Below, piece after piece: positions 34,438-41,456 of a DNA stretch of 64,000 nt. A model generated the notes under the pieces. The model had not been told where the DNA came from. It saw only the letters and a list, made by a program, of their open reading frames with translations, and did no database searches. The stretch's first letter is position 1. Each line of letters opens with the position of its first letter. This stretch comes from Paucibacter sediminis (GTDB lineage: Bacteria; Pseudomonadota; Gammaproteobacteria; Burkholderiales; Burkholderiaceae_C), in contig NZ_CP116346.1 in the NCBI RefSeq assembly GCF_030254645.1, positions 4,505,001 through 4,569,000 on the forward strand, written 5' to 3'. Position numbers and translations under genes: made by a program.

Positions 34438-35335
34438 GGTCATCACTGGTGTAGCCATATCCATAGCCGTAGCCATAGCCGTAGCCGTAGCCACTGGCTG
34501 CGCTGCCGCGCGCCTGATTCAATATCATCAGCTTGAGCGGGCAGGACTCGATCGTCGCCAGCGCCTGCTGCACAGCGCTTTGCAAGGTCTTGTCGGCATG
34601 CACCACGACCACGATCTGTCCCATGTGGGAGGCCAGCACGCGCGATTCCGTGGTGAGCAGCAAGGGCGGCGAATCAAAAATAATGACGCGGTCCGAATAA
34701 CGCTCGGCCATGTCGTTCAGCAGCACCGTCATTGCATCGCTGGCCAGCAACTCCGTGGCCCGCGGGTGCGGGGTGCCACTCGGCAGCACGGTGAGCTTGT
34801 CGATATTCGTTCGCAGCAGCACGTCAGAAATGGTGGCGCGCTCCTCCAAGATGTCGAGCAATCCCGGACCGGGCGGCAACCCCAACATGCGCAACACCGA
34901 CGGCCGCGCCACATCGGCGTCAACCAGCATCACGGTGTTGTCCATCTCAGCCGCGATGCTCATGGCGAGATTGAGCGATGTGAAGCTCTTGCCTTCGCCC
35001 GGCAAGGCGCTGGTGACCATGATCAGATTGGCATGATTGATGGTCTCGGCGCCCTTGCCCATCGCATTCTTGATGAGCGGCCGCTTGATCACACGATACT
35101 GGTCGGCCAGCATCGACCGCGGCGCATTCGGCGTCAGCAGCCCCTGCGCCAGCAGCGCATCCAGATCAAGATCCACACGGCGCGACTGCGCCAGAGAGTC
35201 ACCGCTACCCGGCGCGCGCGTGGCAGCGGGCGCGGCTGCGACGGGGGGCGAAACATTGGCCGGCGCAGCCACATCTGCACCAGCCTGACGCAGTTGTTCA
35301 AGACGCTGCGCGGCTTGTTCAATCAAGCTACTCAT
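34421..35335 (-). CDS. XrtA-associated BY-kinase (tyrosine autokinase)
   Basis: A 304-residue bacterial tyrosine kinase of the PEP-CTERM locus family (TIGR03018). Walker A is SALPGEGKSFTS (109-117), Walker A' VMLVDADVARPS (135-146) and Walker B VIIFDSPP (217-224). The C-terminus carries seven Gly-Tyr dipeptides (GYGYGYGYGYGYGY, residues 282-295), which are the likely autophosphorylation cluster. Together with the Wzz-like protein encoded next to it, it would control chain length and export. It is separated from that gene by only 5 bases. Confidence 0.93.
   Translation of the reverse strand: MSSLIEQAAQRLEQLRQAGADVAAPANVSPPVAAAPAATRAPGSGDSLAQSRRVDLDLDALLAQGLLTPNAPRSMLADQYRVIKRPLIKNAMGKGAETINHANLIMVTSALPGEGKSFTSLNLAMSIAAEMDNTVMLVDADVARPSVLRMLGLPPGPGLLDILEERATISDVLLRTNIDKLTVLPSGTPHPRATELLASDAMTVLLNDMAERYSDRVIIFDSPPLLLTTESRVLASHMGQIVVVVHADKTLQSAVQQALATIESCPLKLMILNQARGSAASGYGYGYGYGYGYGYTSDDHAKVA
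34451..34492 (-). repeat. Hexanucleotide repeat encoding Gly-Tyr cluster
   Basis: Seven 6-base units (GTAGCC or ATAGCC on the plus strand, one with ATATCC) run without interruption and encode the Gly-Tyr repeat of the tyrosine kinase. Unit gain or loss would keep the frame and change the number of Tyr residues. Confidence 0.9.
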
Positions 35336-35340
35336 TTCAA

Positions 35341-36921
35341 TTACCCCACATGCTTGGCGAGCAAAATAGCCATCGCCGTCATCCCTGCCGCGTAGGCGCC
35401 GACCAAGCCGAGCGCAGCAACGCAGAAACGGATCAGGTCCACCTTGTCGCGACGACGTTCGGAAGGATTCACCAATGCTGAAACCACGCCCAGGATCGGC
35501 AATTCGGTCCGATTGCGCAGCTCCGCCGCGTCAAGGAATACGGGCCGCAACTGGCAAGCCACAAAGGTCGTGAATACGCCGGCAGCCAAGGAGATCAACA
35601 TCGCGCCCGCAAGCAGCAATATGCGATTCGGGGCAACCGGCTTGTCGGAGGCACGCGGCGGATCGATCAGACGGAAGTCCGCAACACCGCTGGCCACATC
35701 CAGCTCTCCGGATATCGCTGCCGACTCACGCCGGGCAACCAGATCTTCGTAGTTCTTCTTGTGAATGGCGTAATCACGGTTCAGCTGCGCCGCCTCGGCC
35801 TCAAGCTGGGGCGATGTCTTCATCGCATTCAAGGCTGCGCCATACCGGGACGAATATTCCTGCACACGAGCACGCAGCGAGGCAACCTGAACCTTGCTGG
35901 CGGCAAGCATGCGCATGATTTCCTGCTGCGCCGTATTCCCGGCGCCAGGCTGCGCCGGCGCGGCCTGCGCGGCCTTGCGCAACTCCGCGACTTCCTTGCG
36001 CTTCTGCTCCTCCAGATCCTTGATCAGCTTTCTGACACCGACCACATCAGGATGTTCATCCGTGTAGCGCTGTAGCAAACCGTCCAGATTGCGCTTCTGT
36101 GCGTCGATGCGACCGTCGATTTCGGGCGTGGCGATGTTCCCGACAGATGAGTCCGGAAGCAGGTTGGGCATGGCGGCACCTCCGCCGCGTGTACCAGCAC
36201 CGTCGAGTTGCTGCTCGGCGGCGTCGCGGGCGTTCTCGGCCTCGCGCAACTCAAGCCGGGCACGATCAAGTTGCGCGGCCATCTCCGCGAGCCGCGACGC
36301 AGAGTCCTTGCCATCCGACGCCGTGAGTTCGATATTGCGCAAACGGAAGGCCTTCAGGCGCCCTTCCGCCTCTTCCAGCTTGGCCTCGTAATTCTTGATT
36401 TGCTCGTTGATGAAGGTTGCGGCGGTGGCGGTGTCTTTGCGACTCGCACCCAGGCTGGACTCGACAAAGATCGAGACAAAAGACTGCACCACGCGCTTGG
36501 CGGTCTCGGGATCCTTGTCGCGATATGCCAAGGTGTAGAGGTTATCCCGCGCCGTACTCTGAATCGACAAGGCCTTGGTAACCCGGTCGATCGTGGCCTC
36601 CTGCTCGGACTTTGACTGGCTCTTGAGATCCAGGTCAGCCATCCGGACCAGCTTCTCGACATTTGGCCGGCTGATCAGGGTGCGACTCAACATCACCACC
36701 TGCTGCTCGACGTTAGGCTGCACGGTCAGCCCGGACATCAGCGGCTTCAGGATGGATTGCGTGTCGACGTAAATGCGCGCGCTGGCTTCGAAGCGATCCG
36801 GCATCAACAGCACGGCAACCGCGGAAATTACACCCACCAGCCAAGCCACCACCACGCCATACCAACGGAATTTCCACATCCGCTTCGCAATGGAGAATAT
36901 CTGGGCTATCAACAAGTCCAT
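35341..36921 (-). CDS. XrtA-associated chain-length determinant (Wzz-like)
   Basis: A 526-residue polysaccharide co-polymerase of the PEP-CTERM chain-length family (TIGR03007). It has an N-terminal membrane segment (WYGVVVAWLVGVISAVAVLL), the Wzz motif RFEASARIYVDTQSIL, a long periplasmic coiled-coil region (EAKLEEAEGRLKAFRLRN and further heptads), and C-terminal membrane segments (ILLLAGAMLISLAAG; LGLVGAYAAGMTAMAI). It would set polymer length with the adjacent tyrosine kinase and connect to the export lipoprotein. Confidence 0.93.
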   Translation of the reverse strand: MDLLIAQIFSIAKRMWKFRWYGVVVAWLVGVISAVAVLLMPDRFEASARIYVDTQSILKPLMSGLTVQPNVEQQVVMLSRTLISRPNVEKLVRMADLDLKSQSKSEQEATIDRVTKALSIQSTARDNLYTLAYRDKDPETAKRVVQSFVSIFVESSLGASRKDTATAATFINEQIKNYEAKLEEAEGRLKAFRLRNIELTASDGKDSASRLAEMAAQLDRARLELREAENARDAAEQQLDGAGTRGGGAAMPNLLPDSSVGNIATPEIDGRIDAQKRNLDGLLQRYTDEHPDVVGVRKLIKDLEEQKRKEVAELRKAAQAAPAQPGAGNTAQQEIMRMLAASKVQVASLRARVQEYSSRYGAALNAMKTSPQLEAEAAQLNRDYAIHKKNYEDLVARRESAAISGELDVASGVADFRLIDPPRASDKPVAPNRILLLAGAMLISLAAGVFTTFVACQLRPVFLDAAELRNRTELPILGVVSALVNPSERRRDKVDLIRFCVAALGLVGAYAAGMTAMAILLAKHVG

Positions 36922-37027
36922 CGGAGCAACATTTGGTTAGGACTAAGGACCAGACACCCCAAGCACCCTCGGCTCTGAACGCTCATGCAAGCAGTCCAGA
37001 GTGAAGTAGCAGGAATCCGGCGCAAAT

Positions 37028-37057
37028 AAAATATGCGGCCTATCGCTAGACCCGCAA
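37028..37057 (-). promoter_or_regulatory. Possible sigma-70-like promoter before chain-length gene
   Basis: On the minus strand, TTGCGG (plus 37052-37057) and TATTTT (plus 37028-37033) are 18 bases apart in the 138-base gap between the export and chain-length genes. The match is weak and is offered only because the gap is A/T-rich and unusually long for this operon. Confidence 0.22.
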
Positions 37058-37059
37058 AA

Positions 37060-37692
37060 TCAGAAAATGCTCTGCGGCACGATCAAGATATCACCGGGCC
37101 GCATCTCGACATTGGCCGACACGTCGCCGCGCTTGATCAGGTCCTTGAGGCGCACCGAGTACTGCTTGTTACCTTCAGCCGTGCGCAGAATGGACGCATC
37201 GTTGCCAGCCGCAAAATCCGTCAGGCCGCCCACCGCAATCATCACGTCCAGCAGCGTCATCTTTTGCTTGTAGGGTAGAAATTGCGGCTTGGCGGCTTCA
37301 CCGACCACGCGAATCTGCTCGCTGTACGGCCCGACGAAGCCCGTCACCACCACCGTCACCACCGGGTCGCGCACATATTTCCCAAGCTGCTTCTCGATTT
37401 CACGCGCGATCTGCACGGAATCCTTGCCCTGGACCGGCAACTCGTCGATCAGTGGCGTTGCAATCTTGCCGTCAGGGCGAACCGGCACCGCCATCGACAG
37501 CTCAGGATTTCGCCAAACAATTATGTTGAGGCTGTCGCCCGCGCCGACCACATAGCTGTAATCCTGCATGGACGCAGAAGAAGGCGCCGGCGGGAGATTG
37601 CCCGAGCTGGCGCACCCAGCCAACAAAGCCATCGAAGCAGGCACAAGCAACGCCCCCAGCACGCGCAAGACAGAAACGATTCTGGTATTCAA
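37060..37692 (-). CDS. XrtA-associated polysaccharide export lipoprotein (Wza-like)
   Basis: A 210-residue lipoprotein with lipobox ALLAGC (Cys 27) and the polysaccharide export domain (YSYVVGAGDSLNIIVWRNPE, VRPDGKIATPLIDELPVQG) followed by SLBB-like segments (IRVVGEAAKPQFLPYKQKM, EMRPGDILIVPQSIF). It fits the PEP-CTERM export family (TIGR03027). The start is TTG at 37692, supported by GAGAGGAA just upstream; no ATG before the signal peptide is available. It would form the outer-membrane polysaccharide pore and is the first gene of the core operon. Confidence 0.92.
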   Translation of the reverse strand: MNTRIVSVLRVLGALLVPASMALLAGCASSGNLPPAPSSASMQDYSYVVGAGDSLNIIVWRNPELSMAVPVRPDGKIATPLIDELPVQGKDSVQIAREIEKQLGKYVRDPVVTVVVTGFVGPYSEQIRVVGEAAKPQFLPYKQKMTLLDVMIAVGGLTDFAAGNDASILRTAEGNKQYSVRLKDLIKRGDVSANVEMRPGDILIVPQSIF

Positions 37693-37965
37693 GGCAATTC
37701 CTCTCGTTTAACTTATGACCATTCGCGCGGCCACAGATGATCCACCGGCCGGCTAGGCTTTGATCGCTGGATCATGCCACAGCCTATCGACCCTTCCATA
37801 TCCGCTGTTCAGGGGGTGGAAAAATGAGAGCGCGCAGAAGTGCACAGATCTGCGAAGCAGTGAAACCCGCCGCCTGGACGTGCTCGCGAGCCCGCACCGC
37901 GCGACGTTCCGCACCCACACCACGCCGGTCGGCGCAGCAAACACCTGGCGGCACACAACAGACGC

Positions 37966-39516
37966 TCAAGAAGTGCCGTATCGGCCAGGGGAAATAATCC
38001 CCATGGGGTCAAGCACGCGCTTCAGCTCACGCACGGTCTCCCAGTACTCCGCCGACACCTCCGTGATGCTGGCCATCATGTCTGTACGGGCGCGATAGAC
38101 CTCAAGCCGGTGCTCCCGGATCAGCCCATACAGGGCGTCCGCGCAACGCTGCGCTGAGGCCACGGCGACCGGATCCGAGCGATCAAACAGCAAATTCGAC
38201 ACGGCAACCAAGGTATTCGCCATTTCGATATTGAGCGTCAGATACAGCGTGTGCTGGTGCTCTCGGGCGGTTTCGATCATTTTCTTGACGAACATCGCCA
38301 CAAATTTACCGTCCATGGGCAATGCAGGGCTGATGAACAGTACGCCGCTGCTTGACTGCGCGAGCTGTTGTGCCGACAGATCGGTACGTCCGAACTTCCA
38401 GAGCAAATTGTCGACCGCCGCATCTGTCGGGATACCGGCAGCCAGGCCGTGTAGCGGCTTGATAGCAGCAATGGCCGCTGCGTTGGCCCGCGCCCAAGGG
38501 AGAAAGCGCAACGCATGCAGCACGGCATGCCCAAGCGCAAGCTTGCGATCATCCACCGTGGTCATCCGAGCCAAGCCGCCCACGCGCGCGCGGACCTCGG
38601 CCAACGCAGCATCCACCTGCCGCGCGGTACCAGCCACCCCTCCCAGGCTGGTCCATTCATGGGGAGCCACGCGCGCGGTCGCGCGCTGCACGGCGAGCTC
38701 CAACTGCCGGCCGCTGAGCCCGCATTCTGTCTGCAGATAGCTGTTCATGCCGTACTGCAAGCTGGCCTGTGTGCGCGCCTTGTTGCCGATATGCGTGACC
38801 GAGTCCATCAGCCGCTCGCGCTTGAGCGCAGCCAATACGTCAACAAACTCCCCAAGACGCTCCTGCGAACGCAAGGCCAAGGACACGGCAACCTGCCGCG
38901 GCGGTCTTGGCAACAGTTTGAAGCAGGCACTCGTTACCACGCCAAAATTACTCTGGAAGAACAGGCCGTCCAGCATGGGCCCCAAACCATAAGGGTGGCA
39001 ATGACGCAAGGGCGAATCAACGCCCAACCGGCGAAAGCCGGTATGTATCAATTGCCCAGCACCGGTAACGACCTCCAGCCCAAACAAATCCTCCCGGCGC
39101 GGCCCCAAATAACCAACACCTCGATCCAATGCGTTTCCTATGATGCTGGTTGCGGCAGCCGACCCAGTGACATTGAACATCAGGCTCGGGCAATGCCGCT
39201 GAAGATGCTGGTGGAGGTCAGCCTGCGTCACACCGGGTTCAATCACGGCCACAGGGTTTAGCGGCGTGATTTTTTCCCGTATGGCTCGCATGCCGGACAA
39301 GTCCATCAACCGAGCCCCCGGGCGTACCGGGTCCGCGCCGCCATAACCCCAGTTCAACCCTGTCGAAACTGGATAAATCGCCTGCCTAGCATCACGCGCG
39401 GCAATCACCATGCGCTGCACCTCGTCGGTTGACGTCGGCCTCAGCACGTCGAGCAACGCCGGCCGCCCGCCTTCAACAACACCCTCTGCAGCTTGACTGG
39501 CCATTAAGAGCCCCAT
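37966..39516 (-). CDS. FAD-linked oxidoreductase (VAO/PCMH-like)
   Basis: A 516-residue flavoprotein with an N-terminal FAD-binding type 4 domain (IYPVSTGLNWGYGGADPV, VAVIEPGVTQADLHQHL, GNALDRGVGYLGPRREDLFG) and a C-terminal substrate domain. Its motifs resemble vanillyl-alcohol-oxidase/p-cresol methylhydroxylase enzymes. No signal peptide is seen. It is divergently placed from the PEP-CTERM gene and about 270 bases from the polysaccharide export gene. The substrate is unknown: a phenol, an alcohol or a sugar are all conceivable. An ATG at 39504 could also serve as start. Confidence 0.82.
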   Translation of the reverse strand: MGLLMASQAAEGVVEGGRPALLDVLRPTSTDEVQRMVIAARDARQAIYPVSTGLNWGYGGADPVRPGARLMDLSGMRAIREKITPLNPVAVIEPGVTQADLHQHLQRHCPSLMFNVTGSAAATSIIGNALDRGVGYLGPRREDLFGLEVVTGAGQLIHTGFRRLGVDSPLRHCHPYGLGPMLDGLFFQSNFGVVTSACFKLLPRPPRQVAVSLALRSQERLGEFVDVLAALKRERLMDSVTHIGNKARTQASLQYGMNSYLQTECGLSGRQLELAVQRATARVAPHEWTSLGGVAGTARQVDAALAEVRARVGGLARMTTVDDRKLALGHAVLHALRFLPWARANAAAIAAIKPLHGLAAGIPTDAAVDNLLWKFGRTDLSAQQLAQSSSGVLFISPALPMDGKFVAMFVKKMIETAREHQHTLYLTLNIEMANTLVAVSNLLFDRSDPVAVASAQRCADALYGLIREHRLEVYRARTDMMASITEVSAEYWETVRELKRVLDPMGIISPGRYGTS

Positions 39517-39596
39517 TCCAGATTTCTCACCCGCGCAAGAGTAACCAAAGTTCGCAAGGAATCACGCATTCCAAATGCACCGTTGGCGCAAAGAGA

Positions 39597-39613
39597 TGTC
39601 GAGAAACTTTACA
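39597..39613. promoter_or_regulatory. Candidate upstream activator site for PrsR
   Basis: TGTCGAGAAACTTTACA has loosely symmetric TGT/ACA ends and lies about 100 bases before the -24 element of the PEP-CTERM gene promoter, where a sigma-54 activator would bind. Assignment to PrsR is inference from position alone. Confidence 0.25.
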
Positions 39614-39710
39614 GCCACCCAATCCGCCCCTCCCGTTCAGGTCAAGTGCGCAGCCAAAAATCAGCATAAGTCTTTGATTCACAAGGAATTCACCACAAGC
39701 CTCCGAATCT

Positions 39711-39726
39711 TGGCACGATCCCTGCT
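39711..39726 (+). promoter_or_regulatory. Sigma-54 (-24/-12) promoter of PEP-CTERM gene
   Basis: TGGCACGATCCCTGCT matches the sigma-54 consensus TGGCACG-N4-TTGCW with one mismatch. The invariant GG (39712-39713) and GC (39724-39725) are exactly 10 bases apart. It lies 67 bases before the GTG start of the PEP-CTERM gene. The window encodes the sigma-54 activator PrsR, whose family is named for PEP-CTERM gene control. Confidence 0.85.
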
Positions 39727-39792
39727 TATTGAATGACGTCCGAGAGGGGGAAGTTCCCCGCAGATACAGGCAATCAAACTAGGAGAATCTCA

Positions 39793-40548
39793 GTGAGCAA
39801 GCTCTCTACCACCATCAAGGCTCTGGTCGCCGCAGCGGCCGTCGTTGGCGCTACCGCCGCCAGCGCTACCCCCATCGTCGGCTCGGCCAACTTCAGCTTC
39901 GGTTTCGTGAAGGTGACCGTCGGCAACATCGACTGGAATCCTTCGATCAACCCGCCGCCCAACGTCGTCAAGACTTATGGCACGTTTTTTACCTCCGGCG
40001 GCGGCAACTCTGGCTCGTTCGCTGCAGGCGCAATGGCCGGCTTGACTACCGGTGAAGTGCAGGACATGAGCAGCTTCCCGATTCCCGATGCGAACAATGT
40101 GCCCATCGGTTTTGGTCTGACCACCGACTTCCTGAAGTTCGCTGCGCAGCCCGGCTGGTCGTTTGACGTGCGCTGGCTGGCAGCCGGCAACATCGCTGGC
40201 GCGCCCTACTTCCTGACTCAACTGGGTGACAACGTCAGCGCCACGATCTCGATGAACGGCATCGCTTGCGACACCGGCGGCGACAGCGTGTGCGACGCCA
40301 CCGATGACAAGACCCAGTGGACCGGCATTTTCAGCGCCCAGTACACCAACACCACCATCGCTGCCATGCAAGCGGCTCTGTTGGGCCCGGACGGTATCCC
40401 GTTCACGGGTGACGACGGCGCGCTGGACAACAACACCTGGTCGGCAACGATCGAGGCTCGCGCCATCCCCGAGCCGGCAACGCTGGGTCTGGTTGGCCTG
40501 GCCCTGGCCGGCCTGGGTCTGACGGCCCGCCGCCGCAAGGCCGCCTAA
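39793..40548 (+). CDS. PEP-CTERM sorting domain protein
   Basis: A 251-residue exported protein. The GTG at 39793 has AGGAG seven bases upstream and gives a clean signal peptide (KALVAAAAVVGATAASA). The tail IPEPATLGLVGLALAGLGL then ARRRKAA is the PEP-CTERM sorting signal: Pro-Glu-Pro at 226-228, a membrane helix and a basic end, as needed by exosortase A. The mature part is beta-rich, Gly/Asn/Thr-rich and low in Cys (two, in IACDTGGDSVCDATDD), with an acidic segment GPDGIPFTGDDGALDNN that could bind a metal. An ATG 60 bases upstream would spoil the signal peptide. Its function is unknown; an extracellular matrix or surface role is likely. Confidence 0.93.
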   Translation: MSKLSTTIKALVAAAAVVGATAASATPIVGSANFSFGFVKVTVGNIDWNPSINPPPNVVKTYGTFFTSGGGNSGSFAAGAMAGLTTGEVQDMSSFPIPDANNVPIGFGLTTDFLKFAAQPGWSFDVRWLAAGNIAGAPYFLTQLGDNVSATISMNGIACDTGGDSVCDATDDKTQWTGIFSAQYTNTTIAAMQAALLGPDGIPFTGDDGALDNNTWSATIEARAIPEPATLGLVGLALAGLGLTARRRKAA

Positions 40549-40587
40549 GTTGATGACTGGCCCGGCGTAGCCGGGCTGCCAATCGAC

Positions 40588-40616
40588 AAAAAGCCCCGCG
40601 CATGCGGGGCTTTTTT
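40588..40616. terminator. Bidirectional rho-independent terminator
   Basis: A perfect 7-bp GC stem (GCCCCGC / GCGGGGC, loop GCAT) is flanked by A5 on the left and T6 on the right, so it works on both strands: for the PEP-CTERM gene and for the protease gene ending at 40668. A second GC hairpin without a U-tract (40560-40576) precedes it. Confidence 0.92.
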
Positions 40617-40667
40617 ATGCTGGCTCGGTGCTTGCGCGGCACGCCATCCACCAAGTAGCCCAGACCG

Positions 40668-41456
40668 TCAATCCAGTTTGGCCAGCAAGCTCAAGGCATG
40701 CTCGATGGGGATCGCATAGCTGATACCGGATGGCGAGCTCAAGGCCGATTCCTTGGTGCCTTTGACCAGCACCATGCTGACCACGCCAACGACCTCGCCG
40801 GACTGCAGGTCGAACACCGGCCCGCCGCTATTGCCGGGATAGGCGGTGATATCCAACTGCAGGATCTTGAAATCGCCTTGCCGCATCTGGCGTACCGCTC
40901 GCTCCTTGAGCAGCTTGGCATCGGGAGCGGGCAAGGCGATCGAGGTTTGGGCGGCCACGATGCCACGATGCGTGACATGCGAAAAACCGAGTGCCCCGCC
41001 AATCGGAAAACCCATCAACGCAATGTCTGACCCTTCCCGCGCCAGGCCCTGCAAGGAGAGCGTCAACGGGGGCAAGGCGGCACCTTCGATCCGCAGCACC
41101 GCGAGGTCGTGCACCTCGTCTGAGACAACCAGCGTTGCCGCGCGAAGCCGCCATTGCCGATCGGTATCCAGCACCTGAACCGCAACACGGCGGTCTTGGC
41201 GTGACGCGGACTCTTCCGAGATGACATGCGCATTCGTCAACACATGGCGACCGTCCGACACGGCAAAGCCAGTGCCCCGGAAACCAAATCGCGGACTGTC
41301 GAGCAAGCCAAACGTGCCAACCAAAACCACCGAGGGGCGGCAGCGGTCGATCAGATCCGGCAACGACGGCATAGCGGCGAGGGCCAACGGGCCCGCGGCA
41401 AGCCCGAATGCAGCCATGAGGCACGTGCGTCGAGCAGTTGAACGCGGCGCGCTCAC
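40668..41456 (-). CDS. Exported trypsin-like serine protease (S1 family)
   Basis: A 262-residue protein with an N-terminal export signal containing twin arginines (STARRTCLMAAFGLAAG), possibly a Tat signal, and a chymotrypsin-fold protease domain: VLTNAHV (His 77), HDLAVLRI (Asp 117) and YPGNSGGPVFD (Ser 210). There is no PDZ domain, unlike DegP. The start is GTG, overlapping the stop of the GNAT-PilZ gene by 4 bases, which places it at the end of the prsKRT operon. It may process envelope or PEP-CTERM proteins; this is inference. Confidence 0.88.
   Translation of the reverse strand: MSAPRSTARRTCLMAAFGLAAGPLALAAMPSLPDLIDRCRPSVVLVGTFGLLDSPRFGFRGTGFAVSDGRHVLTNAHVISEESASRQDRRVAVQVLDTDRQWRLRAATLVVSDEVHDLAVLRIEGAALPPLTLSLQGLAREGSDIALMGFPIGGALGFSHVTHRGIVAAQTSIALPAPDAKLLKERAVRQMRQGDFKILQLDITAYPGNSGGPVFDLQSGEVVGVVSMVLVKGTKESALSSPSGISYAIPIEHALSLLAKLD

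Larger units (their letters stand above)
39517..39792. other. Divergent control region of FAD oxidoreductase and PEP-CTERM gene
   Basis: This 276-base gene-free stretch is A/T-richer than its surroundings. It holds the sigma-54 promoter (39711-39726), an inverted repeat GGAAT-N5-ATTCC at 39558-39572, and a TGTCG...TTTACA element at 39597-39613. The last two lie at distances typical of upstream activator sites. Confidence 0.6.

Noticed and set aside
34438-34494. Extended N-terminus of the outer-membrane barrel (Met-Ala-Thr repeats)
   Set aside because: It is the kinase Gly-Tyr repeat read in another frame; a proper signal peptide starts at 34437.
37753-37965. Short frames between the export gene and the FAD oxidoreductase gene
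   Set aside because: No conserved features; frames on both strands overlap and look random.
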